From positions 310,374,513 to 310,438,512 of the forward strand of contig CM051459.1 of assembly GCA_028095005.1 (NCBI GenBank): DNA of 64,000 bases, given 5' to 3'. The notes under the pieces are model-generated. The model saw nothing but the letters and a program-made list of their open reading frames with translations, was not told the DNA's origin and did not search any database. Every line of letters begins with the position of its first letter. Within the stretch, counting starts at the first letter, position 1. This document shows positions 1-11,110 of this stretch, in pieces. The stretch comes from Rhynchospora pubera. Lineage: Eukaryota > Streptophyta > Magnoliopsida > Poales > Cyperaceae. A program made the translations under genes and the position numbers.

Positions 1-2493
1 AAAACTCAAGTGGCTGGAACTGAATACCGTACTGAGATAAAATTTATTTATCTCATTCCGTGCTTTTTGCATTGTTTTCCACTATTGGTTGTGGGTTCCA
101 GGTTTCAGATCAAGTGCGGGACTGCAAGACGAGTAGCAAACCATTGGATATTGTGGTTAGTAATCCAAATATACCAGACCTTTATAGTATTTACGTTATA
201 TTTAAGTAAATAAATTATAAATTTCTAATTGATCGGTATATTATTTGAATAGAATCAATATTAATTGGTAAATTAGGTATTAGTAAGCCTTGCGGGTGCA
301 GCAGGCATCCGCGGCGGGCACTCCATCGTGTACTGTCCAGTTACAGTATTCGACGGGGTGTCACATATATGAAGCAGTACCAGGTGTATTTTTTAATTCT
401 GGTACAACTACAGTAACTATTCTAGCTTCTGAGGTGGTAGTTCATATTTTAAATCATCTATTCAACAAACTGATTGACGTCTTTCTCGTGCAAGGTTGCG
501 AGGTTGCAAAAAGATACATTTTTTATTTTATTTTTGTGTTTTATTCAATCCAACTGATGATATAAACATCTCTTCATTTATGTGGCAGGGGGATCTCTTC
601 ATTAATAAAATTACAATAAAATTCCCTATAATTTTATAACCATTGCAATTAATATGCAAAGCAAGATTATAATAATACATAAGACTATTGCAAATTCCGC
701 GATTATTGCCTTCAAAATAAATCTATAATCCTGACAATTTTTCTTATCTTTAATTGCTTCTTGATGCCGATGCCCCCTCGATTGCTTCTTGATGCCCCCT
801 CGAAATTGACCGTTGTCACACCACGCATGAAAATAATTACCTTCAATGCAATTGCATGCATAAAATTCTCAACCCGGATTTTTTTTCAGATCTAGATACC
901 GCCACACCTTATGGAAATTTACATGCAAATGTATGACACCCCATTCGGTGAGTAACAACTTCCCTCATCCATTGTTTTCATTTCTCAATCAAATAATAAA
1001 CCTAAAAGCAAAAATTACAAAATGGTATTAGTTGATTTGTTAATTTTCCTGTGACCATGTACGCTTCAATTAATTACAAAAAAAAAATTATGAAGCATTA
1101 AGTCATCTCAAATTGCTAGCACATACTGATTTGGTACCAACCTGATGTTTTATATTAAGTGTTTGCGTAAAAAACATTTGGAGATACTCCATGCTTCCCA
1201 TCTCTTATGTGTGCGAATGTTTCCCATTCTGGCTTATAAAAAAGAGATACTCCATGGCGAATGTTTAAAACAACAGGTTGGATTGAGGCATGGAGTGTAA
1301 ATCCAACAGGTCATTCGCACACATAAAGGATATCTCTTAGTTTTAAACATGGCCTCGAGTAAATCCAACAGATCATGTCCCATCTCCAAATTGTGATTCA
1401 CTTGGATTGAGGCCGGTACAACTAGAAGTACAACTCCAAAAAGCAGTCAATCAATGAGAATTTGGAAACAATTTCAGAGGTTCTTACCAGAATAACTTAC
1501 CAGCTAATATAAAATTTTCTAAAGATCAGAAATATCAAAATTTTCGAAAAATAAAAAAACAGCTAGGGTTGAATAACTTACCAGAGAAGAATTTCTCCGT
1601 CGACGCAATCTAGGATTTCTCTCCACGACGCCTCGACGTTTATCGCTTCTCTTTCTCTCTCTCTCGTTTTTTTTCTCTTTCGCTCTCTCTTTTTCTTCTC
1701 TAAAGGCCTATGTACGAATGAAAGAAAAGGAGATACGAAGACGAAGGAGTCAGGTATACTGTATATTTCTTTTTTTTTTTGGACGGTAAAAAAAATGGAG
1801 AGATCTGATCCATCCGTGTTAATTTAACGGCTGGGATATCGAAACGACTAGGTGGTCATTTTTAAGTAAACGACCAGAGGATCCGACTCCGAAAGAGAAG
1901 AGGTAAACAAACCGAGATGGAAAAAGCAAAGAGGAAGGGAGGAGATTGCGACTTGCGAGCTTTAGTCGCTGCCGTCGGCCACCGTCAGTGATTAGGTGGA
2001 ATGGGAGGGGGGAGTGGCAGTGCGGCCTAGGGTTTTAGACAGTGAGAGGGGATCAATTAGAGGCAGTGATGAAGGGAGCGACAGGGAGCGGCAGTGATGA
2101 AGAGAGCGGCAGATCGAGTGAGGTCGATTCAGCGGTGAGGTTTCGAATTTCGAATATTTTTAGATCAGTTGAGGAGGCGGCGGCTGCCAGGTATAGCGGC
2201 GTATTATATATTTTTTTCTAGGCTCATGTTCTATTACTTGCGAATGAACCTATTATACTGATATTATGTTCCGGCTTTGTGGGGCCGATCTAAATGGTGT
2301 TCAGTCTAAATGGTGCCAAGTGCCACCTCCTAAAAATAGATATGAAAACGATTCTTCTTTCTTCTCATTTTATTAACATCATTAACATGTATCTACAGGG
2401 TGTTCGGTCCAATAACGTTTTTAAAAATGTCCAAATTGTCCACATTAGGTTGAATAATTAAGAAATGCATATAAAACTTAATGACATAAAATA
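1..2493. other. Intergenic DNA, no gene recognised
   Basis: No supported coding region. Positions 284-373 are GC-rich and end in a GGGGTGTCACA-like string, which resembles the end of a Ty3/gypsy LTR, but no partner copy is in the window. A 14-bp inverted repeat (TATGTGTGCGAATG at 1206-1219, complement at 1312-1325) brackets about 90 bp. On the minus strand about 1575-1720 reads like a plant 5' UTR: pyrimidine/purine-rich, with a CTCTG|GTAAGTT donor-like junction near 1580. On the plus strand 1900-2200 is a GC-rich stretch rich in GAGCGGCAGTGA-like units. Both could be leader exons of lost genes; neither is proven. Confidence 0.4.
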
Positions 2494-2498
2494 AATAT
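2494..2498. repeat. Target site duplication AATAT, left
   Basis: AATAT directly precedes the left LTR and is repeated at 17798-17802 directly after the right LTR. This fixes both element ends. Confidence 0.9.
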
Positions 2499-3835
2499 TG
2501 ATGTGTAGCTAATAATATCCTAATTTAGTCCTAAAAGTACCGCAAGCGTACGGTAAAACGTTGGATGTGGTTAGGGGTCGAATCCACAGGGACGGTAGAT
2601 TGAATACTAAACCTTACTTATTCACAAAATCTAGACAATCAAATGAAGGGTTTAGGCTTAAACTAACAATTAACAAAGGCAATCAACTAAGAGACAAACA
2701 ACTAACAATTTTTGGTGTTTTGGTGATAAAATATGCAATGAAAGTGTCCTAGGGTTTCAGTTTTACTTTCAGTCCGGCTTCGGGTCGTCGGCACCGGTCA
2801 CTTTCGTGCCGATACCGACTAGTGCGCAGCAGATTAGGCATGTGTACTCCGCACAGGCACCAATGTTGCCCGCACAACCCTTAGTTAATGGTGTTTCGAC
2901 TCAATAACTTGGTTTTTGACTTGTGTGAGGCAGATCTAGCCGGACTTGGACTCCTTAGACCTCAGTTGTCGCTTGTTGGTCATGGTATCGGGACCGGAAC
3001 CTAGTCTAACACCCCCATTAGGTCGATTAACCCTCAACTTTCGCATGTTGGCTTAATCTACCTAAGTTCACTTTTTGTTTTCAAAGGTATCCACTAGACT
3101 TTCGCCTTAGCAGAAACTTTCTCCCGTCGGGTACCAATTGGACTACCTTTCGGCTTATATCCTACCTCAAGTCACTTTTTTCAACCAATCAACTAACCTA
3201 CACCTTTGGCCAAGATTAGACGTGGCCATTCATCTAATAGGAGGTTCAGTTAATCAATCAAGCACAAACAAGCATTCACAAATAACATCCAACAAGCAAT
3301 ACACATCAAATACCAAATATCAAGTGTCATACATAAATTCAAACATCAAGATCTAACCTAAGCACTAACACAATGCAATCTAGCCTAGCATATGCTCAAA
3401 ACTGAAAGTAAATGATGAAATGCAAGATACAAACTCCATAATCGAGCAAACAAGAGAGAAAGGAAAGATACAATCGTAACCCAGCCTATTCCTCCTACTT
3501 GCAAGCTTCTATAGTCAAAATCGGGGTCGGAATCACTACTGTCGCATGAAATTCCAAGCTCCAGAGGCACGATACGGGATGCAATGGCGATGGTGCGGGG
3601 TGCAATGGCGGCAGTGCGGGGTGAATCGACGTGGCAGAGAGTGGATCGGCAGTGGAAAATAGTGTTGTGCGGGGTACGAAGTGGAGTTGTGCGGGATACG
3701 GTTGAGTTGTGCGGGCAACGTTGGAGCTGTGCGGGGTACAGTGGAGGAAAACGGTGGAAGATGAGGCGGCGCCCCAGGCAGCCGCCTGGGGAGTGGAAGA
3801 TGGAGAGAAGGATCCCTAATTTGGCATGGGAGGCG

Positions 3836-3845
3836 CTTTATATAG
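3836..3845 (-). promoter_or_regulatory. TATA box of the 3' LTR copy
   Basis: Same CTATATAAAG string as at 17124-17133. In this copy it would drive transcription outwards past the left element end. Confidence 0.5.
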
Positions 3846-4022
3846 GGCGTGGATTAGGTTTAGGGTTTGGTGCGGAGTACAGTTAGGTCGGTGCGGGCTA
3901 CAACAGGGCCCAGTTCGGAGTACAACAGCGTGCTGGGCTGGGAATGAGTCATCCAGCCCAAGTGTTGGCCGCACAGCTGGGTTGTACTCCGCACTGGAGA
4001 TGTCCAGGACATGTTGGATGCA

Positions 4023-4220
4023 TTGTAGGCCGCACTGGAGAGCTGTTGGCCGCACAGGAGGAGTGTTGGCCGCACCAGAGAGTTGTTGGCCGTACCAGAG
4101 AGGTCTTGGCTGCACCAGACAAGTGTTGGCCGCACGGGAGGGGTGTTGGCCGCACCACAGAGGTCTTGGCCGCACCAGAGGGTTGTTGGCCGCATCATTC
4201 AAGTGTTGGCCGCACAGCAG
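4023..4220. repeat. Tandem 20-bp array (TTGGCCGCACCAGAG-type unit), left LTR
   Basis: About ten head-to-tail units of roughly 20 bp, each containing TTGGCCGCAC followed by CAGAG- or AGGAG-like spacers. The same array lies in the right LTR at about 17332-17530, with small differences between copies. Confidence 0.85.
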
Positions 4221-4488
4221 AGTTGCTGTCGCACAGGTGGCATGCAGAGAAGAGGGATGTGAGGTGTCTGCCGCACAGGGATGATGTAGGCCGCACCAAA
4301 TCACTTGTAACTTGCCGGAAAGGTGCCGATTTGCGTTGGTTTCGTCTCAAATCCCTTAAATTCAAAGACAAACCAAAAGCAGTACCAAATCCTACAAATC
4401 CAAACCGAAAAGCACACAATTTCAAGAGTTTAGGTTATGATTTTAGGGTTAAGTCCGGCCAAATACCATGTATATAAATGCTCTATCA

Positions 4489-4500
4489 AATCCCCCCAAG
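4489..4500 (-). promoter_or_regulatory. Polypurine tract
   Basis: On the minus strand CTTGGGGGGATT lies directly against the start of the 3' LTR, the standard place for plus-strand priming in LTR elements. Just upstream is the near-palindrome TTGCTTGAGGACAAGCAA (about 4508-4525), often seen near the 3' LTR of plant Ty3/gypsy elements. Confidence 0.8.
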
Positions 4501-4610
4501 CTTAAACCTTGCTTGTCCTCAAGCAAAACCCTAAACTTAGTGGTGGACTAATACCCAAATCTGAACCAAAACATCTCGAATTCCTACAAGTTAAAACGTC
4601 AATTGATTGT

Positions 4611-4905
4611 TGTCTCGCACTTTTTCAGTCCGACCACGGAAGATCAGATAGTCCTCTATGGGGCAAAAAAAATGCGGATCAGATACCCCTCGAGCATCTT
4701 GAGACCCGTCGTTACTGCCCATTCCAAACGAGCGAAGGGCACTAATGCGGTTCTAAGTACCTCGAGAGTTGATTGTTTGTCGTAGGTCTTTTTTTTCCAG
4801 TAGGCGCAAGCCCCTACTGTTAATTACCTCCGGACTCAGTTACGAACTGAGCCAAGAGCACCTCTAGATCGGGATAATCAAAGTTCAGATGTCGTAAGTG
4901 GATGA
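4611..4905 (-). mobile_element. Fragment of an Ogre-like LTR 3' end, nested in the element
   Basis: The reverse complement of this stretch aligns with 59885-60175, the last part of the LTR of the element at the right edge of the window. Shared blocks include AATTAACAGTAGGGGCTTGC, GAGGGGTATCTGATCCGCAT and the terminal GAAAAAGTGCGAGACA. Spacers between blocks differ, so it is a related family rather than a recent copy. The end at 4611 matches the LTR terminus; the other end is not resolved. Confidence 0.7.
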
Positions 4906-5084
4906 AGTCCATTTTAATAAAAGGATTGTGTCCTGGTAGAGAATTTCAGGATGAAAGACTAAACAGAAGGGCAATCATTTGAACAGTGCCATGAATGATG
5001 CAATTTAATTCTTTAGTTTCACATTTTAAGACATTTAGGTTGTTTTTACTTTGCTGGGTCAGGCTTAGTGCCATTATAGATTTT

Positions 5085-5440
5085 TGAGTTCGACACTAGG
5101 AAATTTGGTATCCTAGATCGATCCTCAGTCGTTTGGAGATTTAGAGATTTTGGGATTTCTTTCAAGTCTTGAGTACAGATGCACTATGCCTTCTCTTGAC
5201 AGGAACTTAGGTGATGGCCACTGGTTGACTTTTCTTCTGGTCACCTGGGCATCAGATTTCAGTCTGCTTCTGGTCAAACATGCTGTGAACTTGTAGAAAC
5301 AGGCTGTTAGATTTGAGTCTAACACTAGAAAATAGGGTATTCTAGGTCAGCTCTCAATCGTTTGAGGAACTTAGGGATTTTTGGGATTTTCGTTCAAGTC
5401 GCGAGTACAGATGCGCTATGCCTTCTCTTGACAGGAACTT
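5085..5440. repeat. Direct duplication of about 130 bp
   Basis: 5085-5215 and about 5310-5440 share most of their sequence, including TCCTAGATCGATCCTCAG-like, GGGATTT and GATGCACTATGCCTTCTC-like strings, separated by about 95 bp of unrelated sequence. No coding frame. Confidence 0.7.
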
Positions 5441-5529
5441 CAGTGATAATTCAGAATTGACTTTTCCTTTATCTCAATCTGAATATCAGGAGGGTGTCTC
5501 CTTCAAGGCGAAACGCGATGCAGTCTTGA

Positions 5530-5910
5530 AGGGACGAACTTTTGACTTTTAAGACTTTATGTCACTTTAGACTTTGTGTCTCTTGTGTCACTTTTAGGCT
5601 TTGTGCCATTTTGACTTTGTGTCACTTTTAGATTTTGTGTCATTTTTTGGATTTTGTGTCATTTAAACTTTGTGTCATTTTTAGACTTTGTGTCACTTTT
5701 AGACTTTGTGTCACTTTTAGACTTTGTGTCATTTTGACTTTGTGTCACTTTTAGACTTTGTGTCATTTTTTTGACTTTGTGTCATATAGACTTTGTGTCA
5801 TTTTTTAGACTTTGTGTCACTTTTAGACTTTGTGTCACTTTTAGACTTTGTGTCATTTTGACTTTGTGTCACTTTTAGACTTTGTGTCATTTAGACTTTG
5901 TGTCAGTTTC
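5530..5910. repeat. Minisatellite, unit about 18-19 bp (ACTTTGTGTCACTTTTAG)
   Basis: About twenty imperfect copies of an ACTTTGTGTCAC/TTTTTAG unit run head to tail and fade into related TTTGGACTTTTGAG-type sequence up to about 6150. This is slippage-type simple repeat within the retrotransposon interior. Confidence 0.9.
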
Positions 5911-8057
5911 AGGTTTGGACTTTTAAATTTGCACTTTAGGATTTTGGACTTTTGAGTTCGGCTTTTAAGTTAGCACTTGTGGATCTTAACTTTTGAATTT
6001 GACTTTTGGTTCTTGACATTTTCGGACTTGGTTTAAAGTTTGAACTTTTGCATTTTGGCATCAAGGACCTTAAGTTGGACTTTTGAGTTGCAGCTTTTGA
6101 GTTTTAAATTTTCAATCTTCAGTTGGACTTTTGAGTTCGAACTTTAAAGTTTGCACTTCTAAACTTTTATTGAATGCCCTTTTTTTTGTTATTTCAATCT
6201 TGTTCACGAATTTTGATGTTTGACTGTACCTGCTGTTCAGAACATAGAATGTCTGGTGTACCTGCTGTCCAGAACATAAAATGTTCAAATGTACCTGTTG
6301 TCGAGAACATAAAACATTCAAATGATTTTTGTTCAATTCCCTTTGGGGAACTTATAATTTTTTTTTAATTTATCTATGCAAATCTATTATTTTCCATTAT
6401 GGCCATCCTTTTAGACTTTGATTTAAAATGTTTTATACTTTGGTGCTTTGGCATGACATGATATATTAAAATATTCCTCACATTTTTCTTGACATTTTGA
6501 TATTTTATGAGAATTTTTCTGATAATCCAGCTATTTTTAATGCATTTTTGGAGTTTTCTGCTTTGCAGAATTTTCTGATTGGTTGTAACTTTGCTGTTTT
6601 GTGTTATGCCTGTCAGTGACTCGTTGCGTTTAGGGCGTCACAGAAGATCATGAAGGGACCAGATCTGGGGTTGGCTTAGTCGATTGGTCCATGCTCGAAA
6701 CCATACGCCGGGTGCATTTCGCTCCCCTTTTTCTGGACTCCTCCTTTCTTCCCCAGTTCTTCCCGACTTTGTTGACCTCCGCAACGGTCATCGTTGACTC
6801 CGGTGCTCCGACCGCCATTTCGATCAGAAACAGACTCCATGGGATCACCTCTTCCTCCTCTCTTCAGTTCTACTGTCAATTTTGTCGCCATCCTCTTACT
6901 GAGAGCATATTTACTCCGTTGCACCTATCATCTGTCAATGAATCGGGGTGGCAATTCGGGACAATTGGCAACAATTTCTTGCTAGGAATTGTTCACCGGG
7001 CACCAAGATCACTCCACAGGGTCGTTGGTGACAATAATTTGGGCATGAATATTTCAATTTTGGTCAAAATTTGACCCTTGGTCTGGTTTGGATTCTCACA
7101 AGAGAACTTTCAAAATTTTTCTTTTTTTACCAATTATTTTCAACCCATAGTGTTTATTTCTTTTTCATACATGTTTTCCACATCGACATTCAATACTTAG
7201 AATGATTTGGAGTATCTCTGTGAATTTACCATTAATTTGACTTTCAGGGCTTTTACTGAGTACTGATCCTGGCCTTAGATTTTGATGCATATGCCTTATC
7301 CTACCATGGTATTACCCCTGTAACAATCGATGCTGGACATGGCATTTACTCATGTTTCACAAACAGTAAGTCTCAAGCATTCAAATTTTAAAATTGGTCT
7401 TTTGATAGCCACTCCTATTCTTCTGTCATCATGGTGAGTCACTTTAATAGATTGTTACATGGAATGACATCTAATTTTTTTTTCAAAAGAGGCCATGTGT
7501 TTCTTTCCATCAAAACGGTGCTGGAATATTACTAGACATTTCTTTCCTTAAGTACATCCTCATTGCTTTCTAAAGAAAAATATCACAGGTTGGATTTGAG
7601 CTTATGCAGGGAAATTTTCCATGATAAAGATGCACCCTATATATTTGTGTTGTTTATGTGTTTGAGTCCCCCTTTTTTTTATATTTTGTTTATTTTCTTT
7701 TAAGAGTTAAGACGCATAAGAAGTTCTTTTGAGTAAACATATTCCTATAATGAAACTGACTCTTATCATTTCATATACGTATATTTTTTTTACCAACAGG
7801 TGCATAAGACCCTTTTCAAGATGTAAACTCAACAAAAGTACCTCACTATTGTATACATATACTATCTTTAAAAGACATAACAGATTGTATTGCTAGGTTA
7901 TCCCCATTACCTTGTGCTTTGGCATTTTCAGTTTAGTCCTTCTTATTTCATTATTATATATATTTCTTTTATGGTCTTAGCCCTAACCTATATCCCCATG
8001 ACTTGTTAATTTCAAATTTTGTAGTTAGGATCAGAAGGTAGTAAGCACTAGGAATAT

Positions 8058-8853
8058 GCTGTTGTCCCCAAGTATGCGCTCTCAGGCAAGCATCCCTTGG
8101 TTACAGCCGCATACTTCCAGTAAATTTAACATATATTTTTTTTAAAAAAAAGAAAGTCTGACAGCATATATTTTTAGCAAAATAGTCCCTACTTACTATA
8201 TGTTAAAACCCTTCTCTTTGTTGTTTTTTTTTTATACTAGACACATAGTTTTCCCCTCTTTTTTTATACATACCCCTGGTTTCTTATTTTATTACAATTT
8301 TGTTAATTTCAGATCCATTCATTCTTTGTTTTATGCATAACATTTGAGACAACTACCATTAGTGTTGAAACATGGCTAAATGCATGAGTGTGCGCTCTCA
8401 GGCAGGCACCCCTCATGCATGGAACCGTGTTCCTCCACCAAACTTTATTTCAACATTTTTAAGATATTAGAGGACTCATTGACATAAGTTTTATTCATAA
8501 CTTTTGAAACAACTATTATCAATGTCGAAACATAGTTAGATGCATGAGTGTGCGCTCTCAGGCAAGCACCCCTCACGCATAAACCTATGCCTCTTCACAG
8601 GAATTTATCTTTTAGCATTTTTTTTTAACATTAAGGGACTCATTGACATAAGTTTTATTCATAACTTTTGAAACAACTATTATCAATGTCGAAACATAGT
8701 TAGATTCATGAGTGTGCGCTCTCAGGCAAGCACCCCTCACGCATAAACCTATGCCTCTTCACAGGAATTTATCTTTTAGCATTTTTTTAACATAAAGGGA
8801 CTCATTGACATAGGCAAGTGTGCGCTCTCTGGCAAGCACCCCTTACCCATGTC
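8058..8853 (+). ncRNA. Candidate structured RNA: five stem-loops with a near-invariant loop
   Basis: Five hairpins (8058-8107, 8369-8431, 8531-8589, 8695-8753, 8807-8853) share a loop GCTCTC(A/T)GGCA(A/G) closed by (A/G)TGC / GCA(T/C). The flanking stems differ between copies but stay paired: inner ATGC/GCAT in the first and GTGC/GCAC in the others; middle CCAAG/CTTGG, ATGCATGAG/CTCATGCAT, and AAG/CTT in the last; outer GCTGT/ACAGC, AACATGG/CCGTGTT, CATAG/CTATG, GACAT/ATGTC. Paired changes on both arms argue for selection on a folded RNA rather than simple duplication. Two copies (third and fourth) are recent tandem duplicates. The strand is uncertain because a hairpin reads as one either way. 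The family is not recognised. Confidence 0.5.
8320..8798. repeat. Tandem repeat, unit about 163 bp, about three copies
   Basis: The string GGACTCATTGACATA starts at about 8472, 8635 and 8798, giving a 163-bp period. Each unit contains one stem-loop of the array. The first unit (about 8320-8470) is more divergent and the last is truncated at about 8870. Confidence 0.8.
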
Positions 8854-11110
8854 TCTGAGCCCTAGAGCAGCACTAGTGAGTGATCTACATGGAGACCTTT
8901 TTTACTTATCTTCAAAGAGAATAAAGAAAACAAGAGAAGCACGAGGACTGCAAGTGAAAATCAAGAAGGAAGACTTAAGAAATGGAATTTATGTATTAAA
9001 CTTAGTACGGTAGATTCCCTACCTTTCCTTGGGATTGCTCTTACTTGTTTTTTGAGAATTTGATTGCAATAGTGGTACTAAACGAACTAGCAGAATTTCA
9101 ACCTAGTGATCTTGTGTCCCCCCTTTTGCTTTGCTCTTGATCTTCTTTTATAGCTGAAATCCTTGGGGCTTGGCTTCATTTTCTTGACACATGGCAACAT
9201 CTTCTGTATTGGATTTATGATGGAGGGTTCAGATATGGTGTGAGGCTGCCGCCATACTTTTGTAATTCCAGCTTCACTTCTTTCCTTTTTACTTCTTTTT
9301 AGTGACCATTGGTAGTATGCCACATGACTCTTATAATTTCACTCTTTTTTACAGGGTGCTTGGAGGAGGAGTTACATCCATTCTGGCGCCAATTGATGTG
9401 CTGTCTTTCATCTAGTGATTCACAGATTGATGAAGGGCTGTGATTTGCATAGAGCAGGGATCTCCTTTGATGCATAGCTGTGGCCATAGGGTTGTAGGTC
9501 TGGTACATCGGCAGCATGCCTTTACCCATTCCCTCATGAGTTCTCAACTGGAGGCTCCTTTAGTGAAAGGTAGTTTCCCAAAATACCCCTTTCTATACGT
9601 GCACGTCTCCTTTGTCATTCAGGGGAAAATCTGGGACTATGCCTCCCTGCTTGACATTTGGCATGATTTTGATTGTCGAGTATTGTATTTGCTGCTTGGG
9701 TAACATGCCTGCTTACTAATTCTTCTTTTTCACTCACATATGACAGATGGGGTCCATGCTAGGGGAGATAAACATCTCTCTTCATCTACCTATGCTTGTA
9801 GAAGAGGGATACAGTACCAATATAAGTTTCCCTTTTTCATTGATCATTATTTCCTTAATTTTCAATGCTCAGAATTTGTTTTGCCCTTACTAACTTGGTT
9901 GTGTTGTTTTTTTTTAATCATAACATGATCATTAGTACATAAGCAAACTCCTAATCCCTTGGGACAGCTCCATATGTGGCAATTTCAGATAGGATATAGA
10001 GGGGTATAGCTGGAATTTGAGGTTTCTTATGTGCATCCCCCATGAGATTTGATCTTTTGTCTTTTCTTTTAATTCCTGATTTGCCCTTTGATGTCACGTA
10101 TGGAATGCCTTTCAGGTGCCAATTGACGTGTATTGATTGTCTACATACCCAGAGTGTATCTCTCATTTAATCTGGCCACATCCGTCCATTCATCATATCC
10201 ATTTTGCCTCCCATGTGCAAGTGAGTGACTGATGATGCATTTGCTTGAGAAAGAAAGACAAAAAAGGCAATTCCTGGGTGTTGTATCATGCTTTTCCCTT
10301 CAGTACATCATTTAATGCATTGTACTAGTGTCAGAAGGAGCAATCATCACCCAAGCATCAACAGTTGGGAATGTTAAATTGACTGATGAAATTCCTTCTC
10401 TCTCAATTACTTTTCCCTGAGCCCATGGTACACTGGCTTTACAGGCCTAGAACTTTCTTTTTAGTGCCAAGGCTAGAGGGGAACCTTCCTTCTCCATTTG
10501 TTCCTTTTATTCGACTTTATGTGATTTGCTGTACTGGCCCCCTCCAGTTCAAGCATAGGTGACTTTCTTCCCTTTCTCCCTGCTTCCTATTACATAAGCG
10601 AGTAGCATACGAAGTAGTGAGGAACCATCTATCTCCCTTGACTCGCAGTATAACAACTCCCATTGCTTATTCCCATGTCTCCACTGTTTACCGCCATGGC
10701 CATGAGGCTCATTGCTTCAACCAGCTTCAATTAACCCGAAATTACTCATTACTTTCCCCTCATAGATCCAACAGGTGCCTCCTAGGTATGTTTCCTTGGC
10801 AATTTCTCGCTAATTTAGCAAAATTCCTCATGCGTTTGTCTCAGTCACTGATTTTTTCCCTTTCAATTATTGCTCAACCTAGTCACCGTCCATCGCCGAG
10901 TCTGGTACTGTTGTATTGGTGAGGTTGTCGCCTTTTCACCGGCGAGGTTGGTTGAGGCTGAAACAACGCGAAACGGCGGCGAAACTCCTCCTCACGCCAG
11001 CGTACGACGCCTGCGTCAGACAGACAGTACTGTTTCACCCTCCTTTGCTTTTCTTTTTTTTTTAAAACGAGTGGGACCCACAACTTTCGACCAATCAGAA
11101 AATTCAATTA

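Larger units (their letters stand above)
2499..4488 (-). repeat. LTR (3' LTR of the minus-strand element)
   Basis: 1990-bp copy aligned over its whole length with 15731-17797. Relative to the right copy it carries about 25 bp extra near 2655-2680. It lacks about 80 bp of duplicated GTGCGGG-type sequence (right copy near 16935-17020) and a short GTGCGGGATACA unit near 3885. Two or three percent of other positions differ by eye. It contains a TATA box at 3836-3845 and a tandem array at 4023-4220. Open frames through it on both strands are accidental. Confidence 0.93.
4906..6642. other. Retrotransposon interior, non-coding, repeat-rich
   Basis: Apart from the duplication and the minisatellite it holds only T-rich sequence. 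The string GGGCGTCACA at 6633-6642 would be a typical Ty3/gypsy LTR start on the minus strand (TGTGACGCCC). No matching target duplication or primer site was found, so a complete solo LTR over 4611-6642 is only a possibility. Confidence 0.4.
6643..11110 (+). other. 4.5-kb foreign-looking segment inside the retrotransposon, no protein recognised
   Basis: Base composition and style change here. The left part (6660-6980) is pyrimidine-rich with CCTCC/CTTCC runs like a plant leader. The middle is T-rich with acceptor-like strings such as TTTTTACCAACAG near 7790. The right part (10900-11110) is GC-rich with CCGGCGAGG and a GACCAATCAGA (CCAAT-type) string. This is consistent with a captured host locus, probably non-coding, read left to right, although the 11.1-kb end could also be its promoter on the minus strand. 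No open frame longer than about 130 codons and no known domain was seen. It contains the stem-loop array at 8058-8853. Confidence 0.35.

Noticed and set aside
4023..4220. A regular 20-bp repeat array resembling a CRISPR.
   Set aside because: Units are head to tail without unique spacers, lie within a plant LTR, and there are no cas genes.
3816..4477. Overlapping open frames of 70-180 codons on both strands in the LTRs (also 17104-17786).
   Set aside because: They come from the GC-rich tandem repeat, occur on both strands and are out of register between LTR copies.
4611..6642. A complete solo LTR (TG...CA on the plus strand).
   Set aside because: Flanking five-mers ATTGT and GAAGA differ and no primer site or purine tract abuts either end; only 4611-4905 is supported by homology.
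6691..7074. A 127-codon frame in a pyrimidine-rich stretch.
   Set aside because: No family pattern, overlapping frames on the other strand, and leader-like composition.
8380..8740. The minus strand of the hairpins (GGGGTGCTTGCCTGAGAGC) recalls the start of a TPP riboswitch (GGGGTGC...CTGAGA).
   Set aside because: The second conserved half of the TPP aptamer (GAACCTGA...TAATGCC...GCGTAGGGA) is absent at every copy, and the CTGAGA lies in a simple hairpin loop.
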